Position numbers and translations under genes: made by a program. Of a DNA stretch of 64,000 nt, positions 36,225-43,703 are shown in pieces. Each line of letters starts with the position of its first letter. Position 1 is the first letter of the stretch. This DNA is from JBPEWY01 sp052032225 (GTDB taxonomy: Bacteria > Bacteroidota > Bacteroidia > Flavobacteriales > Flavobacteriaceae): NCBI GenBank assembly GCA_052032225.1, contig JBPEWY010000008.1:1-64000 (forward strand), written 5' to 3'. The notes beneath the pieces are model-generated. The model did not search any database, had not been told where the DNA came from, and saw only the letters and a list, made by a program, of their open reading frames with translations.

Positions 36225-37975
36225 GGCTTTAAGCTTTCCATTTTGCTTTTATTTATTTTAAGTAGTGTTATTTTATTTTCTGTTGGAAAAAGTTTAACAA
36301 CTTTGACTTCTTTTTTTTCGTTAGGTTTTCCCCAATTATAATATGTTGTTAGTTTAAAAAAGGTAGGGTCGTTTTTCTTGTTGCCAAAATAATTAATGTT
36401 AATTAGCCAATCTCCAGCTCCAACTTCATCAATGAAAAAATCTTTACTGGAATATCCTCTTTCTTTTTCGTCTAATATTCTCGATTCATTTGCGTGTAAT
36501 GTGTGTTCAAAAGTATACACTCGTTGATCTGGACTAACAAATTCAAGGTCAAATTCAGCTTCAGAGGTGTTCCACTCTAAAACAAACCTTATATCTTTTG
36601 TAAAATCCTCTATTGTTTGATTTACCGGGACAAAATTCTCTTTAATATTAGATTGGGCGTTTCTTTTATAATAAAGCCATTCCATTTCATTAAAAATTAA
36701 CTGCCCGATTCCTTCATCAGATACTGTGTTTTTTTGTAAAATGTAAGACATGTATAGCCTCCATGCTTTACTGAAGTTGTTATAATCAGCATAAGAATGA
36801 GCTAAATCTCTATATGATTGTTTATAAGTTGGTCTGAGTTTAAATATTTTTTGGTACAGGTTTACTGCTTCAAACCTGAGCCCTAATTCTTGCATTTGAT
36901 ATGCTGACGCTTTTAAAATTTCAGGGTTTTCACTGTTTTTCTCAATTACTTCATTTAATATAGAAAGTGTGGCTTGCCTATCGTTAAACTTATTGAATAG
37001 TCTTTTGGCTGCTTCTATTTTATAAAAATAAGCATCGTTTTTAAGCTCGTTATTATATATAGATAGTGCTTGTGCTTTAGTTGTTGCTTTACTAATGTTT
37101 GCTAAACTACTGTTTATTAAAAGTGAGTCTAAGTTTTTTTGTTTAGCATCTCCATAATAAAACTCTTTATTTAAGTACTTGTTAGCTGTTTTTTTTCCTT
37201 TTTGACCTCCTCCTGCTACAGCTCCGTAATGTGTTTCTACTACAATTACTCCACCGGCTCCTAAAGTCCCATATTTATTTGTTGCAGCTAATCCTCTTAA
37301 CGCATAAACTCGTTTTATTTGACTCAAATCTAATATAGGTTCGTTAGCCGAAAAAACACCATCTACTTCCCAACCTACAGGATAATCTTGAGTTATAGAC
37401 ATAGAGTTTCCGCGAAGGTAGGCTTTACCACTAAACATATCTACTTGAAAGCCCGGCATTTTCCCTCTTAAAGCCTCGCTTAGTGAGGGGTAAGCATTAT
37501 TTATTTCGTTTCCTTCTACAATAGAAACAGCGTAACCCGCCCTTTTTGGGTCAATTTTACCTCTAGACGTTTCAAAATCTTTATCGGCTATAACAGATTT
37601 TACAATTTTTCTTCCATCACTTACCGTTACTATAACCTCTACCTCATCCAGTTCATTCGCCTGGTCTATCATTTTAATATCTAATTGCCGGGTGATGTCT
37701 TCTATAATTATAGAAACCGTTTTGAGCCCGATGTGGCTAAATTGAATTAAATCTCCATTTTTTGCTTTAATAGAATACTGCCCGTTAGCTAAAGAAACTG
37801 TTCCTTTTTTAGTGTCTGTATTATAGATTGAGACATTTTTTAAAGGGGCGCCTAAGTAAAACACTATTCCTTTTATTTCTCTTTCAATATTAGTTTGAGA
37901 AAATAATTTATTTGAAATACCTAAGAATAATACAATAGTTATTATTAAAAGGCTATATGTTTTTTTAATTAACAT
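36221..37975 (-). CDS. TonB-plug / TPR / DUF2135-like chimeric secreted protein
   Basis: An unusual 584-residue protein. After a signal peptide (residues 1-26) comes a CarboxypepD_reg-like domain (about 33-104: GAPLKNVSIYN ... FSHIGLKTV), a NELDEVEV linker, and a TonB-type plug (about 148-250: SEALRGKMPGFQVDM, GTLGAGGVIVVET). No beta-barrel follows. Instead residues ~300-440 are TPR-like helices (LKASAYQMQELGL, AVNLYQKIFKLRP, LAHSYADYNNFSKA). The end (about 458-562) resembles the DUF2135/YfaP domain: VLEWNTSEAEFDLEFVSP, the RILDEKERGYSS turn and GDWLININYFGN. Function unknown; it might bind a partner receptor or surface protein. The DUF2135 call is by pattern only. Confidence 0.8.
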   Translation of the reverse strand: MLIKKTYSLLIITIVLFLGISNKLFSQTNIEREIKGIVFYLGAPLKNVSIYNTDTKKGTVSLANGQYSIKAKNGDLIQFSHIGLKTVSIIIEDITRQLDIKMIDQANELDEVEVIVTVSDGRKIVKSVIADKDFETSRGKIDPKRAGYAVSIVEGNEINNAYPSLSEALRGKMPGFQVDMFSGKAYLRGNSMSITQDYPVGWEVDGVFSANEPILDLSQIKRVYALRGLAATNKYGTLGAGGVIVVETHYGAVAGGGQKGKKTANKYLNKEFYYGDAKQKNLDSLLINSSLANISKATTKAQALSIYNNELKNDAYFYKIEAAKRLFNKFNDRQATLSILNEVIEKNSENPEILKASAYQMQELGLRFEAVNLYQKIFKLRPTYKQSYRDLAHSYADYNNFSKAWRLYMSYILQKNTVSDEGIGQLIFNEMEWLYYKRNAQSNIKENFVPVNQTIEDFTKDIRFVLEWNTSEAEFDLEFVSPDQRVYTFEHTLHANESRILDEKERGYSSKDFFIDEVGAGDWLININYFGNKKNDPTFFKLTTYYNWGKPNEKKEVKVVKLFPTENKITLLKINKSKMESLKP

Positions 37976-38057
37976 TTAAAACAGATAATTAAGTATTTAT
38001 CCTTTTTTTTTAAGACTATTAATATACTAAAAGTAAGTATATAAACCTGTTAAAAAC

Positions 38058-38088
38058 AAAAAACCCTCAGAATATCTGAGGGTTTTTT
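38058..38088 (-). terminator. Intrinsic terminator of the CAT-anticodon tRNA
   Basis: ACCCTCAGA / TCTGAGGGT stem with a short loop, then a T run on the minus strand, three bases after the tRNA 3' end. T runs on both strands. Confidence 0.88.
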
Positions 38089-38091
38089 AAG

Positions 38092-38165
38092 TGGTCCCAC
38101 CTGGGCTCGAACCAGGGACCCCTTGATTATGAGTCAAGTGCTCTAACCAACTGAGCTATAGGACC
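38092..38165 (-). tRNA. Elongator tRNA with CAT anticodon (tRNA-Met or tRNA-Ile2)
   Basis: Read on the minus strand: acceptor GGTCCTA paired with TGGGACC, D stem GCTC/GAGC, anticodon stem CTTGA/TCAAG around loop CTCATAA (anticodon CAT), T arm CCTGG-TTCGAGC-CCAGG, discriminator A; CCA is not encoded. The anticodon stem lacks the three G-C pairs of initiator tRNA. Acceptor pairs 4-69 and 5-68 are both C-G, which are the TilS recognition pairs reported for tRNA-Ile2, so the isoleucine identity (lysidine-modified C34) is a real possibility. Confidence 0.93.
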
Positions 38166-38222
38166 CGAAAATTGGGATGCAATATTACTACATATTTTAA
38201 AATGCTGCAAGCATTTTTAGCA

Positions 38223-38627
38223 CTATTGCTTAATTTCTTGACAAAGCTCTACTAACACTCCGTTAGTGCTTTTAGGGTGTAAAAATACAACCTTTTTATT
38301 ATCAGCCCCTTTTTTAGGTGTTTCGTTTAAAATTACAAAACCTTCTGCTTTTAATCGTTGCACTTCTTGCTCAATATCATCAACATCAAAAGCAATATGA
38401 TGTATACCTTCTCCTTTTTTTTCTATAAACTTAGCTATCGGGCTATCTGGATTGGTAGCCTCTAACAACTCTATTTTGCTTTCTCCTATTTTAAAAAAAG
38501 ATGTTTTTACTCCTTCACTTTCTACACTTTCTATTTTATAATGCTCAGCTCCTAACAATTGCTTAAATAATTTGTTAGAAGCTTCTAAATTTTTTACCGC
38601 TATTCCTAAGTGTTCAATTTTTTTCAT
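38223..38627 (-). CDS. mce: Methylmalonyl-CoA epimerase
   Basis: A 134-residue glyoxalase/VOC-fold protein that interconverts the two methylmalonyl-CoA epimers. Metal ligands are in EHLGIAVKNL near residue 4 and HHIAFDVDDI near 80, and the C-terminal STNGVLVELCQ bears the last Glu. The true start is the ATG at 38627 (MKKIEHLG); a longer open frame upstream to 38810 runs through the divergent rbfA promoter and start and is not family-like. No mutase is in view. Confidence 0.93.
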   Translation of the reverse strand: MKKIEHLGIAVKNLEASNKLFKQLLGAEHYKIESVESEGVKTSFFKIGESKIELLEATNPDSPIAKFIEKKGEGIHHIAFDVDDIEQEVQRLKAEGFVILNETPKKGADNKKVVFLHPKSTNGVLVELCQEIKQ

Positions 38628-38652
38628 GTTTACTAACTTTGCTTTACTACTG

Positions 38653-38660
38653 CAAAAGTA
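38653..38660 (-). promoter_or_regulatory. Candidate -7 element for mce
   Basis: Reads TACTTTTG on the minus strand, 25 bases before the mce ATG; its -33 region would overlap the rbfA -7 element. Confidence 0.5.
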
Positions 38661-38682
38661 CGATGTACTGTAAATATAATTG

Positions 38683-38690
38683 TATTTTTG
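38683..38690 (+). promoter_or_regulatory. Candidate -7 element for rbfA, predicting a leaderless mRNA
   Basis: TATTTTTG ends four bases before the ATG of rbfA, so transcription would start at or within a few bases of the initiation codon. No exact -33 box. Confidence 0.45.
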
Positions 38691-38694
38691 TGCC

Positions 38695-39087
38695 ATGGAA
38701 AGCAACAGACAGAAAAAAATTGCCGGAGTTATACAGCGCGATTTAGCCGAAGTGCTGCAACGTGCTCTTTTAGACAGTGGGATAACAGGTGTTTTAATCT
38801 CGGTTACCAAAGTTAGCGTAACTGCCGACTTGTCTATTGCAAAAGCCTATTTAAGTTTTTTCCCTACTGATAAAGCCTCTGAGCTTATAAAAGAGATAAA
38901 AGCCGTGCAACCATCTATTAGGCATGAGCTGGCTCAACGCACCAAACACCAGTTAAGGCGCATGCCAGAACTGTTGTTTTATGTTGATGATTCTATAGAA
39001 TATATTGATAAAATTGAGCAATCTCTGAAAGGAGATGAGAATCCTATTAAAAACCCAGATTTGTTAGATAAAAGAAAGAAATCATAG
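38695..39087 (+). CDS. rbfA: Ribosome-binding factor A
   Basis: A 130-residue KH-fold protein that helps 30S maturation by binding 16S rRNA near helix 1. It reads RQKKIAGVIQRDLAEVLQ at the start, VSVTADLSIAKAYLSFFP in the middle, and SIRHELAQRTKHQLRRMPELLFYVDDS later, all typical. The ATG at 38695 (MESNRQKK) is chosen over an upstream start because it matches the family. A permease gene follows three bases after the stop codon. Confidence 0.95.
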   Translation: MESNRQKKIAGVIQRDLAEVLQRALLDSGITGVLISVTKVSVTADLSIAKAYLSFFPTDKASELIKEIKAVQPSIRHELAQRTKHQLRRMPELLFYVDDSIEYIDKIEQSLKGDENPIKNPDLLDKRKKS

Positions 39088-39090
39088 CGG

Positions 39091-40290
39091 TTGTATTTTC
39101 CATTTTACATAGCCAAAAGATACCTGGTATCTAAAAGTTCGCAAAATGCCATTAACATAATCAATAAAATTACATTTTTAGTAATTGTTATTGGTGCTGC
39201 TTCTTTATTTATTGTGCTTTCTGGTTTTGCCGGACTAAAAACATTTAGTTTATCGTTTACTAACAAATTTGACCCCGACTTAAAAATAGTGCCTGCTCAA
39301 GGCAAGTTTTTTTCTGTTACAGAACAACATAAACAACAGCTTAGTAATGTTGAAGGAGTAGCATCTTTTGCTGAAGAAATAGAGGAGCGTATTTTATTAT
39401 CTTTTAAACAAAAAAATCAACCTGCCTATTTAAAAGGTGTTCCGGAGCATTATAATACTGTAATTGCAACAGACAGTATTATGTATTATGGTAATTGGTT
39501 AGCTATTGATCAAGCCAATGTGGTTGCAGGTTTAGGCATAGCTAACAGCTTAGGGCTTGCAGTGAATGATTATTTAAATCCGTTGGTTATTTTGGCCCCC
39601 AAACCCGGAACCGGTTTTTTAACAGGGCAAGCAAAACCTTATAACGAGTTAAATGTTGTTGTTAGTGGAGTATATTCTTTAAACGAAGAACTTGATAAAA
39701 AATACTTGTTTGCTCCTTTAAATCTTGTTAGAGTATTGCTTGAAAAAGATAGCACACAAATAACCGGCATTAACATAAAATTACATTCGGAAGTTGATGA
39801 GGCTTTGGTTAAAAAAACCCTTCAAAATATTTTTTCTGATGCAGTAATTATTAAAAACAGAGCAGAACTCAATGAAGCATTATACAAAATGCTAAATACA
39901 GAGAATTTAGCTACTTACTTAATTTTTACACTTGTTTTAATAATAGCGCTTTTTAATGTAATTGGGGCAGTAATAATGATGGTGTTAGATAAAAAAGAAA
40001 ATTTAAAAACGCTTTATAGCTTAGGAACTCCAATACAACAACTAAAACAAATATTCTTTTTACAAGGCTTTCTTGTTTCTATATTAGGTGGTGCTTTAGG
40101 TATTGTAATCGGTGTTGCTTTAGTTGGCTCACAACAACTATGGGGCTGGTTAAAAATTACCCCTTCGCTTGCGTATCCGGTAGAAATAAAAATAACCAAC
40201 ATTATTATTGTGTTGGTTACTATTAGTGTTTTAGGGTATGTATCTGCAAAAATAGCGTCCGGCAGAATTTCTAAACGGTTGCTACAATAA
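39091..40290 (+). CDS. LolC/LolE-like FtsX-family ABC permease
   Basis: A 399-residue permease with the MacB/FtsX layout: one N-terminal helix (ITFLVIVIGAASLFIVLSGF, about 27-46), a large periplasmic domain to ~270, then three helices ending in VLVTISVLGYV. Homologues extract lipoproteins from the inner membrane for transport to the outer membrane. The start must be the TTG at 39091 (MYFPFYIAKRYLVS); the next ATGs fall inside the conserved domain. It lies three bases after rbfA and converges with dusB with one base between stops. The ATPase is elsewhere. Confidence 0.88.
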   Translation: MYFPFYIAKRYLVSKSSQNAINIINKITFLVIVIGAASLFIVLSGFAGLKTFSLSFTNKFDPDLKIVPAQGKFFSVTEQHKQQLSNVEGVASFAEEIEERILLSFKQKNQPAYLKGVPEHYNTVIATDSIMYYGNWLAIDQANVVAGLGIANSLGLAVNDYLNPLVILAPKPGTGFLTGQAKPYNELNVVVSGVYSLNEELDKKYLFAPLNLVRVLLEKDSTQITGINIKLHSEVDEALVKKTLQNIFSDAVIIKNRAELNEALYKMLNTENLATYLIFTLVLIIALFNVIGAVIMMVLDKKENLKTLYSLGTPIQQLKQIFFLQGFLVSILGGALGIVIGVALVGSQQLWGWLKITPSLAYPVEIKITNIIIVLVTISVLGYVSAKIASGRISKRLLQ

Positions 40291-40291
40291 C

Positions 40292-41287
40292 TTACCTTAC
40301 AAACGCTACATGAGAAAACTTTTCTAAAACCTCATCGAATGTTGCAAAAACCTCTGCAGGGTCATCGCTGGTTACCATTTTGTTTCGGTATTCTTTAAAA
40401 TGAGGTATTCCTTTAAAATAATTGGTATAATGGCGTCTGGTTTCCAAAACTCCTAATCGTTCTCCTTTCCAGTCTATAGCCATCTGTAAATGTCTTCTTG
40501 CAGCAGTTACACGTTCTTCTAACGTTGGAGGTGGCAAGTGCTCTCCGGTTTTAAAGTAGTGTTTTACCTGGTTAAAAAACCATGGGTTGCCAATGCTTGC
40601 TCTACCAATCATAGCACCATCCAGACCATACTTATCTCGCATCTCGACCGCTCTTTCAGGCGTGTTTACATCTCCATTACCAAAAACCGGAATATGCATT
40701 CTTGGATTATTTTTTACTTCGGCAATTGGTTTCCAATCTGCATCACCCTTATACATTTGTACACGGGTTCTACCGTGAATAGAAATAGCTTTTATGCCAA
40801 CATCTTGAAGCCTTTCGGCTACTTCAACAATTTTTATAGAATCGCTATCCCAGCCTAAACGTGTTTTAACGGTTACCGGAAGTTTGGTGCGTTTTACCAT
40901 TGCTTCGGTTAGCTTAACCATTAAAGGAATGTCTCGTAAAATTCCGGCACCTGCATTTTTACAAACCACTTTCTTAACAGGGCACCCAAAGTTAATATCT
41001 ATTATATCCGGATTTGATTGCTCTACAATATCTATGGCTTCGAGCATTGAATCCATTTCTGCTCCAAAAATCTGTATTCCAACAGGACGTTCTTTCTCGT
41101 AAATATCAAGTTTTTGAACGCTTTTAGCAGCCGCTCTAATAAGGCCTTCGCTAGATATAAACTCGGTATAAACTACATCTGCTCCGTTTTCTTTGCACAA
41201 TGCTCTAAACGGAGGGTCGCTTACATCTTCCATGGGCGCTAAAAGTAGCGGAAAATCCGGAAGTTCTATGTTTCCTATTTTTACCAT
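40292..41287 (-). CDS. dusB: tRNA-dihydrouridine synthase
   Basis: A 331-residue FMN enzyme that reduces specific uridines in the tRNA D-loop. Typical parts are LLLAPMEDVSDPPFR near residue 15, DINFGCPVKKVVCKNAGAGIL near 97 with the catalytic Cys, ISIHGRTRVQMYKGDADW near 168 and GNGDV near 203. The pattern fits the DusB group (NifR3). A -7 promoter lies 17 bases upstream, and the preceding M28 gene is on the same strand. Confidence 0.93.
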   Translation of the reverse strand: MVKIGNIELPDFPLLLAPMEDVSDPPFRALCKENGADVVYTEFISSEGLIRAAAKSVQKLDIYEKERPVGIQIFGAEMDSMLEAIDIVEQSNPDIIDINFGCPVKKVVCKNAGAGILRDIPLMVKLTEAMVKRTKLPVTVKTRLGWDSDSIKIVEVAERLQDVGIKAISIHGRTRVQMYKGDADWKPIAEVKNNPRMHIPVFGNGDVNTPERAVEMRDKYGLDGAMIGRASIGNPWFFNQVKHYFKTGEHLPPPTLEERVTAARRHLQMAIDWKGERLGVLETRRHYTNYFKGIPHFKEYRNKMVTSDDPAEVFATFDEVLEKFSHVAFVR

Positions 41288-41304
41288 CTTAAAAAATTGG
41301 GCTG

Positions 41305-41312
41305 CAAAAGTA
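41305..41312 (-). promoter_or_regulatory. Candidate -7 element for dusB
   Basis: Reads TACTTTTG on the minus strand, 17 bases before the dusB ATG, in the short gap after the M28 peptidase gene. Confidence 0.45.
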
Positions 41313-41329
41313 CTGAAAATCAGTTTATT

Positions 41330-42559
41330 TTAAAAAGTCACCTCTGCTTCTATTGTTTGTCCGTCTCTATCTACTACTACAGTGGTTGTGTTTCCTTCTT
41401 CAAATTTAGAAAGCGCTTTCATGTAGCTCATCATGTCTGTTACTTCAAATTCACCAAGCTTAATTACCACGTCTCCTTTTTGTAATCCTGCTTTTTGGGC
41501 AGGCTTATCTTCACTAACACCATCTATACGCATTCCTTTACCACTAAACAAATAATCCGGTATTACCCCAAGAGTAACTTTAAAGCGAGGGGTTTCTTGG
41601 CTTTCGTTTTTTGTTTTTCTAAAGGCAAGTTTACCGTCATCATTTAATTCTGTAATTACATTAAATATATAATTGCCTATGGCTTGCATCCCATCGTAAT
41701 TAAGCTTGTTGTAGTCATCTCCCGGTTTGTGATAATCTTCATGTTGCCCTGTAAAAAAATGTAAAACAGGAATATTATTTAAGTAAAAAGAGGTGTGGTC
41801 TGATGGGCCAACACCAGACTCGTGCTCTACTAATTTAAACTCTTTGTTTACGGCATTAAGTGTTTGCGACCATCTTGGCGATGTGCCTACTCCATGTACG
41901 GCAAGGGTTTTATCTGATTTAAGACGCCCAACCATGTCCATATTAATCATATAGTTTACCGTACTTAAATCTATTGTTGGGTTTTTTACAAAATAATTAG
42001 AGCCTAAAAGTCCCATTTCTTCGCCAGAGAAGGCTATAAATAAATAGTTGTTGTTTTTATTTTCTGATTCTTTAAGTTTTCCTGCCAAGTACAACATAAT
42101 GGCTACACCACTTGCGTTGTCGTCTGCCCCATTATGAATGGCTTTTTCTCCTCTGTGCAACGAGCCCTGGCCTCCATATCCTAAATGATCAAAATGCGCT
42201 CCGATAACAATGGTAGTTGCTGCACTATTATCTAAAAACCCTATTACATTGTGTCCGGTAATTGTTCCGTCTGTACTTGAGGTGAAATCAATTTCTTGAT
42301 GCGGATCGGTTTTGGGAGCAAACCTAAAAGGCTGTAAGTATCCCTCAGTTCCTTTAGGTTGTATCCCTAATTCTTTAAATCTTTCGGCTATATAATTTGC
42401 TGCCTTAACTTCTCCATCTGTACCTGTTTCTCTTCCTTTTAATTCGTCAGCTGCTAAAAAAGCCACGTCTTCTTTTAAATAGTTTTCTAACGCCTGTTTA
42501 GAGTTGCATGATACTAAAGAAGCTAAAAATAGTAGTGCAATTAATTGTTTCATAGCCAA
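41330..42559 (-). CDS. M28 aminopeptidase-like lipoprotein with a PDZ domain
   Basis: A 409-residue zinc peptidase anchored by a lipoprotein signal ending SLVSC. The metal ligands are in GAHFDHLG near residue 121 and NGADDNASG near 145, the catalytic acid in FSGEEMGLL near 180, and later ligands in INMDMVG and VGPSDHTSFY. A PDZ domain (about 320-400: VSEDKPAQKAGLQKGDVVIKLG) would bind C-termini of substrates or partners. Probable outer-envelope peptide degradation. Its promoter overlaps that of the divergent TolB-like gene. Confidence 0.93.
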   Translation of the reverse strand: MAMKQLIALLFLASLVSCNSKQALENYLKEDVAFLAADELKGRETGTDGEVKAANYIAERFKELGIQPKGTEGYLQPFRFAPKTDPHQEIDFTSSTDGTITGHNVIGFLDNSAATTIVIGAHFDHLGYGGQGSLHRGEKAIHNGADDNASGVAIMLYLAGKLKESENKNNNYLFIAFSGEEMGLLGSNYFVKNPTIDLSTVNYMINMDMVGRLKSDKTLAVHGVGTSPRWSQTLNAVNKEFKLVEHESGVGPSDHTSFYLNNIPVLHFFTGQHEDYHKPGDDYNKLNYDGMQAIGNYIFNVITELNDDGKLAFRKTKNESQETPRFKVTLGVIPDYLFSGKGMRIDGVSEDKPAQKAGLQKGDVVIKLGEFEVTDMMSYMKALSKFEEGNTTTVVVDRDGQTIEAEVTF

Positions 42560-42566
42560 GAGGGTT

Positions 42567-42574
42567 TATTTTTG
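42567..42574 (+). promoter_or_regulatory. Candidate -7 element for the TolB-like gene
   Basis: TATTTTTG with ATTG (three of four -33 bases) 19 bases upstream, inside the start of the M28 gene. Adjacent to the opposite -7 element at 42577-42584. Confidence 0.5.
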
Positions 42575-42576
42575 TA

Positions 42577-42584
42577 CAAAATTA
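42577..42584 (-). promoter_or_regulatory. Candidate -7 element for the M28 peptidase gene
   Basis: Reads TAATTTTG on the minus strand, 17 bases before the M28 ATG and two bases from the opposite -7 element. Confidence 0.45.
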
Positions 42585-42599
42585 GTTAAATAAACTGTC

Positions 42600-43703
42600 A
42601 TGCGTTTACTTTCTGTTTTAGTTGTTTTTATCTTTTTGATTGGTTGTAAAAACAACACTAAAAATCAAGATTCTAATAACCAACAAAACCAAAATACTGT
42701 TTCTGACAATTCTTTAATATATCCCGAAGAAAAGCATTTTAAATCGCTTCGCCAAATTACTTTTGGTGGTGATAATGCTGAAGCTTACTGGAGTTTTAAT
42801 GATGAGCAATTGGTTTTTCAGTCTAACAACCCAAAATGGGGCGTATCGTGCGACCAAATGTTTTTAATGAATTTTAATGATGTTTTTGATAGTATTGTGC
42901 CTCCAATGGTTAGTACCGGAAAAGGGCGCACTACTTGCTCGTATTTTTTGCCTGATAATAAGCATATAATTTATGCCTCTACTCATTTAGGTGGCGATGA
43001 GTGCCCCGAAACCCCTTTACGTAAAAACGGCAAATATGTTTGGCCTATTTATGAGAGTTACGACATTTTTGTGGCCGATTTACAAGGAAATATAGTTAAG
43101 CAGCTTACCAATGAGCCCGGATACGATGCCGAGCCCACTGTTTCGCCTAAAGGTGATAAAATTGTATTTACCTCTATGCGTAGTGGTGATTTAGAGCTGT
43201 ATACTATGAATCTAGACGGCTCTGATGTTAAACAAATAACCAATGAATTGGGTTATGATGGAGGAGCTTTCTTTTCTCCGGACGGAACTAAAATTATCTT
43301 TAGAGCCTCCAGACCTAAAACAGAAGAAGAAATTGCAGAATATAAAGCCTTATTAGCTGAAGGCTTGGTGCAACCAACCGAGATGGAGCTTTTTATTTGT
43401 GATGCAGACGGAAGCAACCTAAGACAATTAACAAAACTTGGTAACGCCAACTGGAGCCCGTTTTTTCACCCTTCGGGAGAAAAAATACTTTTCTCATCTA
43501 ACTTTGAGTCTGAGCGAGGATTTCCATTTAATTTGTACATGATAGATATAGACGGCACCAACTTAGAGCGTATTACACATAGCGATACTTTTGATGCCTT
43601 TCCGGTATTCTCTAACAATGGTAAATACCTTGTATTCTCTTCTAACAGAAACAACGGTGGTGGAAGAGATACAAACCTATTTATTGCCGAATGGGTAGAT
43701 TAG
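42600..43703 (+). CDS. TolB-like WD40/PD40 beta-propeller lipoprotein
   Basis: A 367-residue protein with a lipoprotein signal ending FLIGC and an Asn/Gln-rich spacer. The rest is a six-bladed propeller of TolB/PD40 repeats (AYWSFNDEQLVFQSN, AEPTVSPKGDKIVFTSMRSGD, YDGGAFFSPDGTKIIFRAS, NWSPFFHPSGEKILFSSN, DAFPVFSNNGKYLVFSSNR). Such propellers bind proteins or sugars; no catalytic residues stand out. It is divergent from the M28 gene and its stop interlocks by four bases with the TonB-type receptor gene. Confidence 0.88.
   Translation: MRLLSVLVVFIFLIGCKNNTKNQDSNNQQNQNTVSDNSLIYPEEKHFKSLRQITFGGDNAEAYWSFNDEQLVFQSNNPKWGVSCDQMFLMNFNDVFDSIVPPMVSTGKGRTTCSYFLPDNKHIIYASTHLGGDECPETPLRKNGKYVWPIYESYDIFVADLQGNIVKQLTNEPGYDAEPTVSPKGDKIVFTSMRSGDLELYTMNLDGSDVKQITNELGYDGGAFFSPDGTKIIFRASRPKTEEEIAEYKALLAEGLVQPTEMELFICDADGSNLRQLTKLGNANWSPFFHPSGEKILFSSNFESERGFPFNLYMIDIDGTNLERITHSDTFDAFPVFSNNGKYLVFSSNRNNGGGRDTNLFIAEWVD

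Noticed and set aside
38092..38165. Initiator tRNA-fMet
   Set aside because: The anticodon stem is CTTGA/TCAAG without the three consecutive G-C pairs of initiator tRNAs, and the first acceptor pair is a normal G-C.
38628..38810. N-terminal extension of methylmalonyl-CoA epimerase
   Set aside because: The extra 61 residues run antisense through the start of rbfA and over both promoter elements. The family begins at the ATG at 38627.
40538..40858. Open frames antisense to dusB and other housekeeping genes
   Set aside because: No domain or conserved pattern; they overlap a well-supported gene over their whole length.
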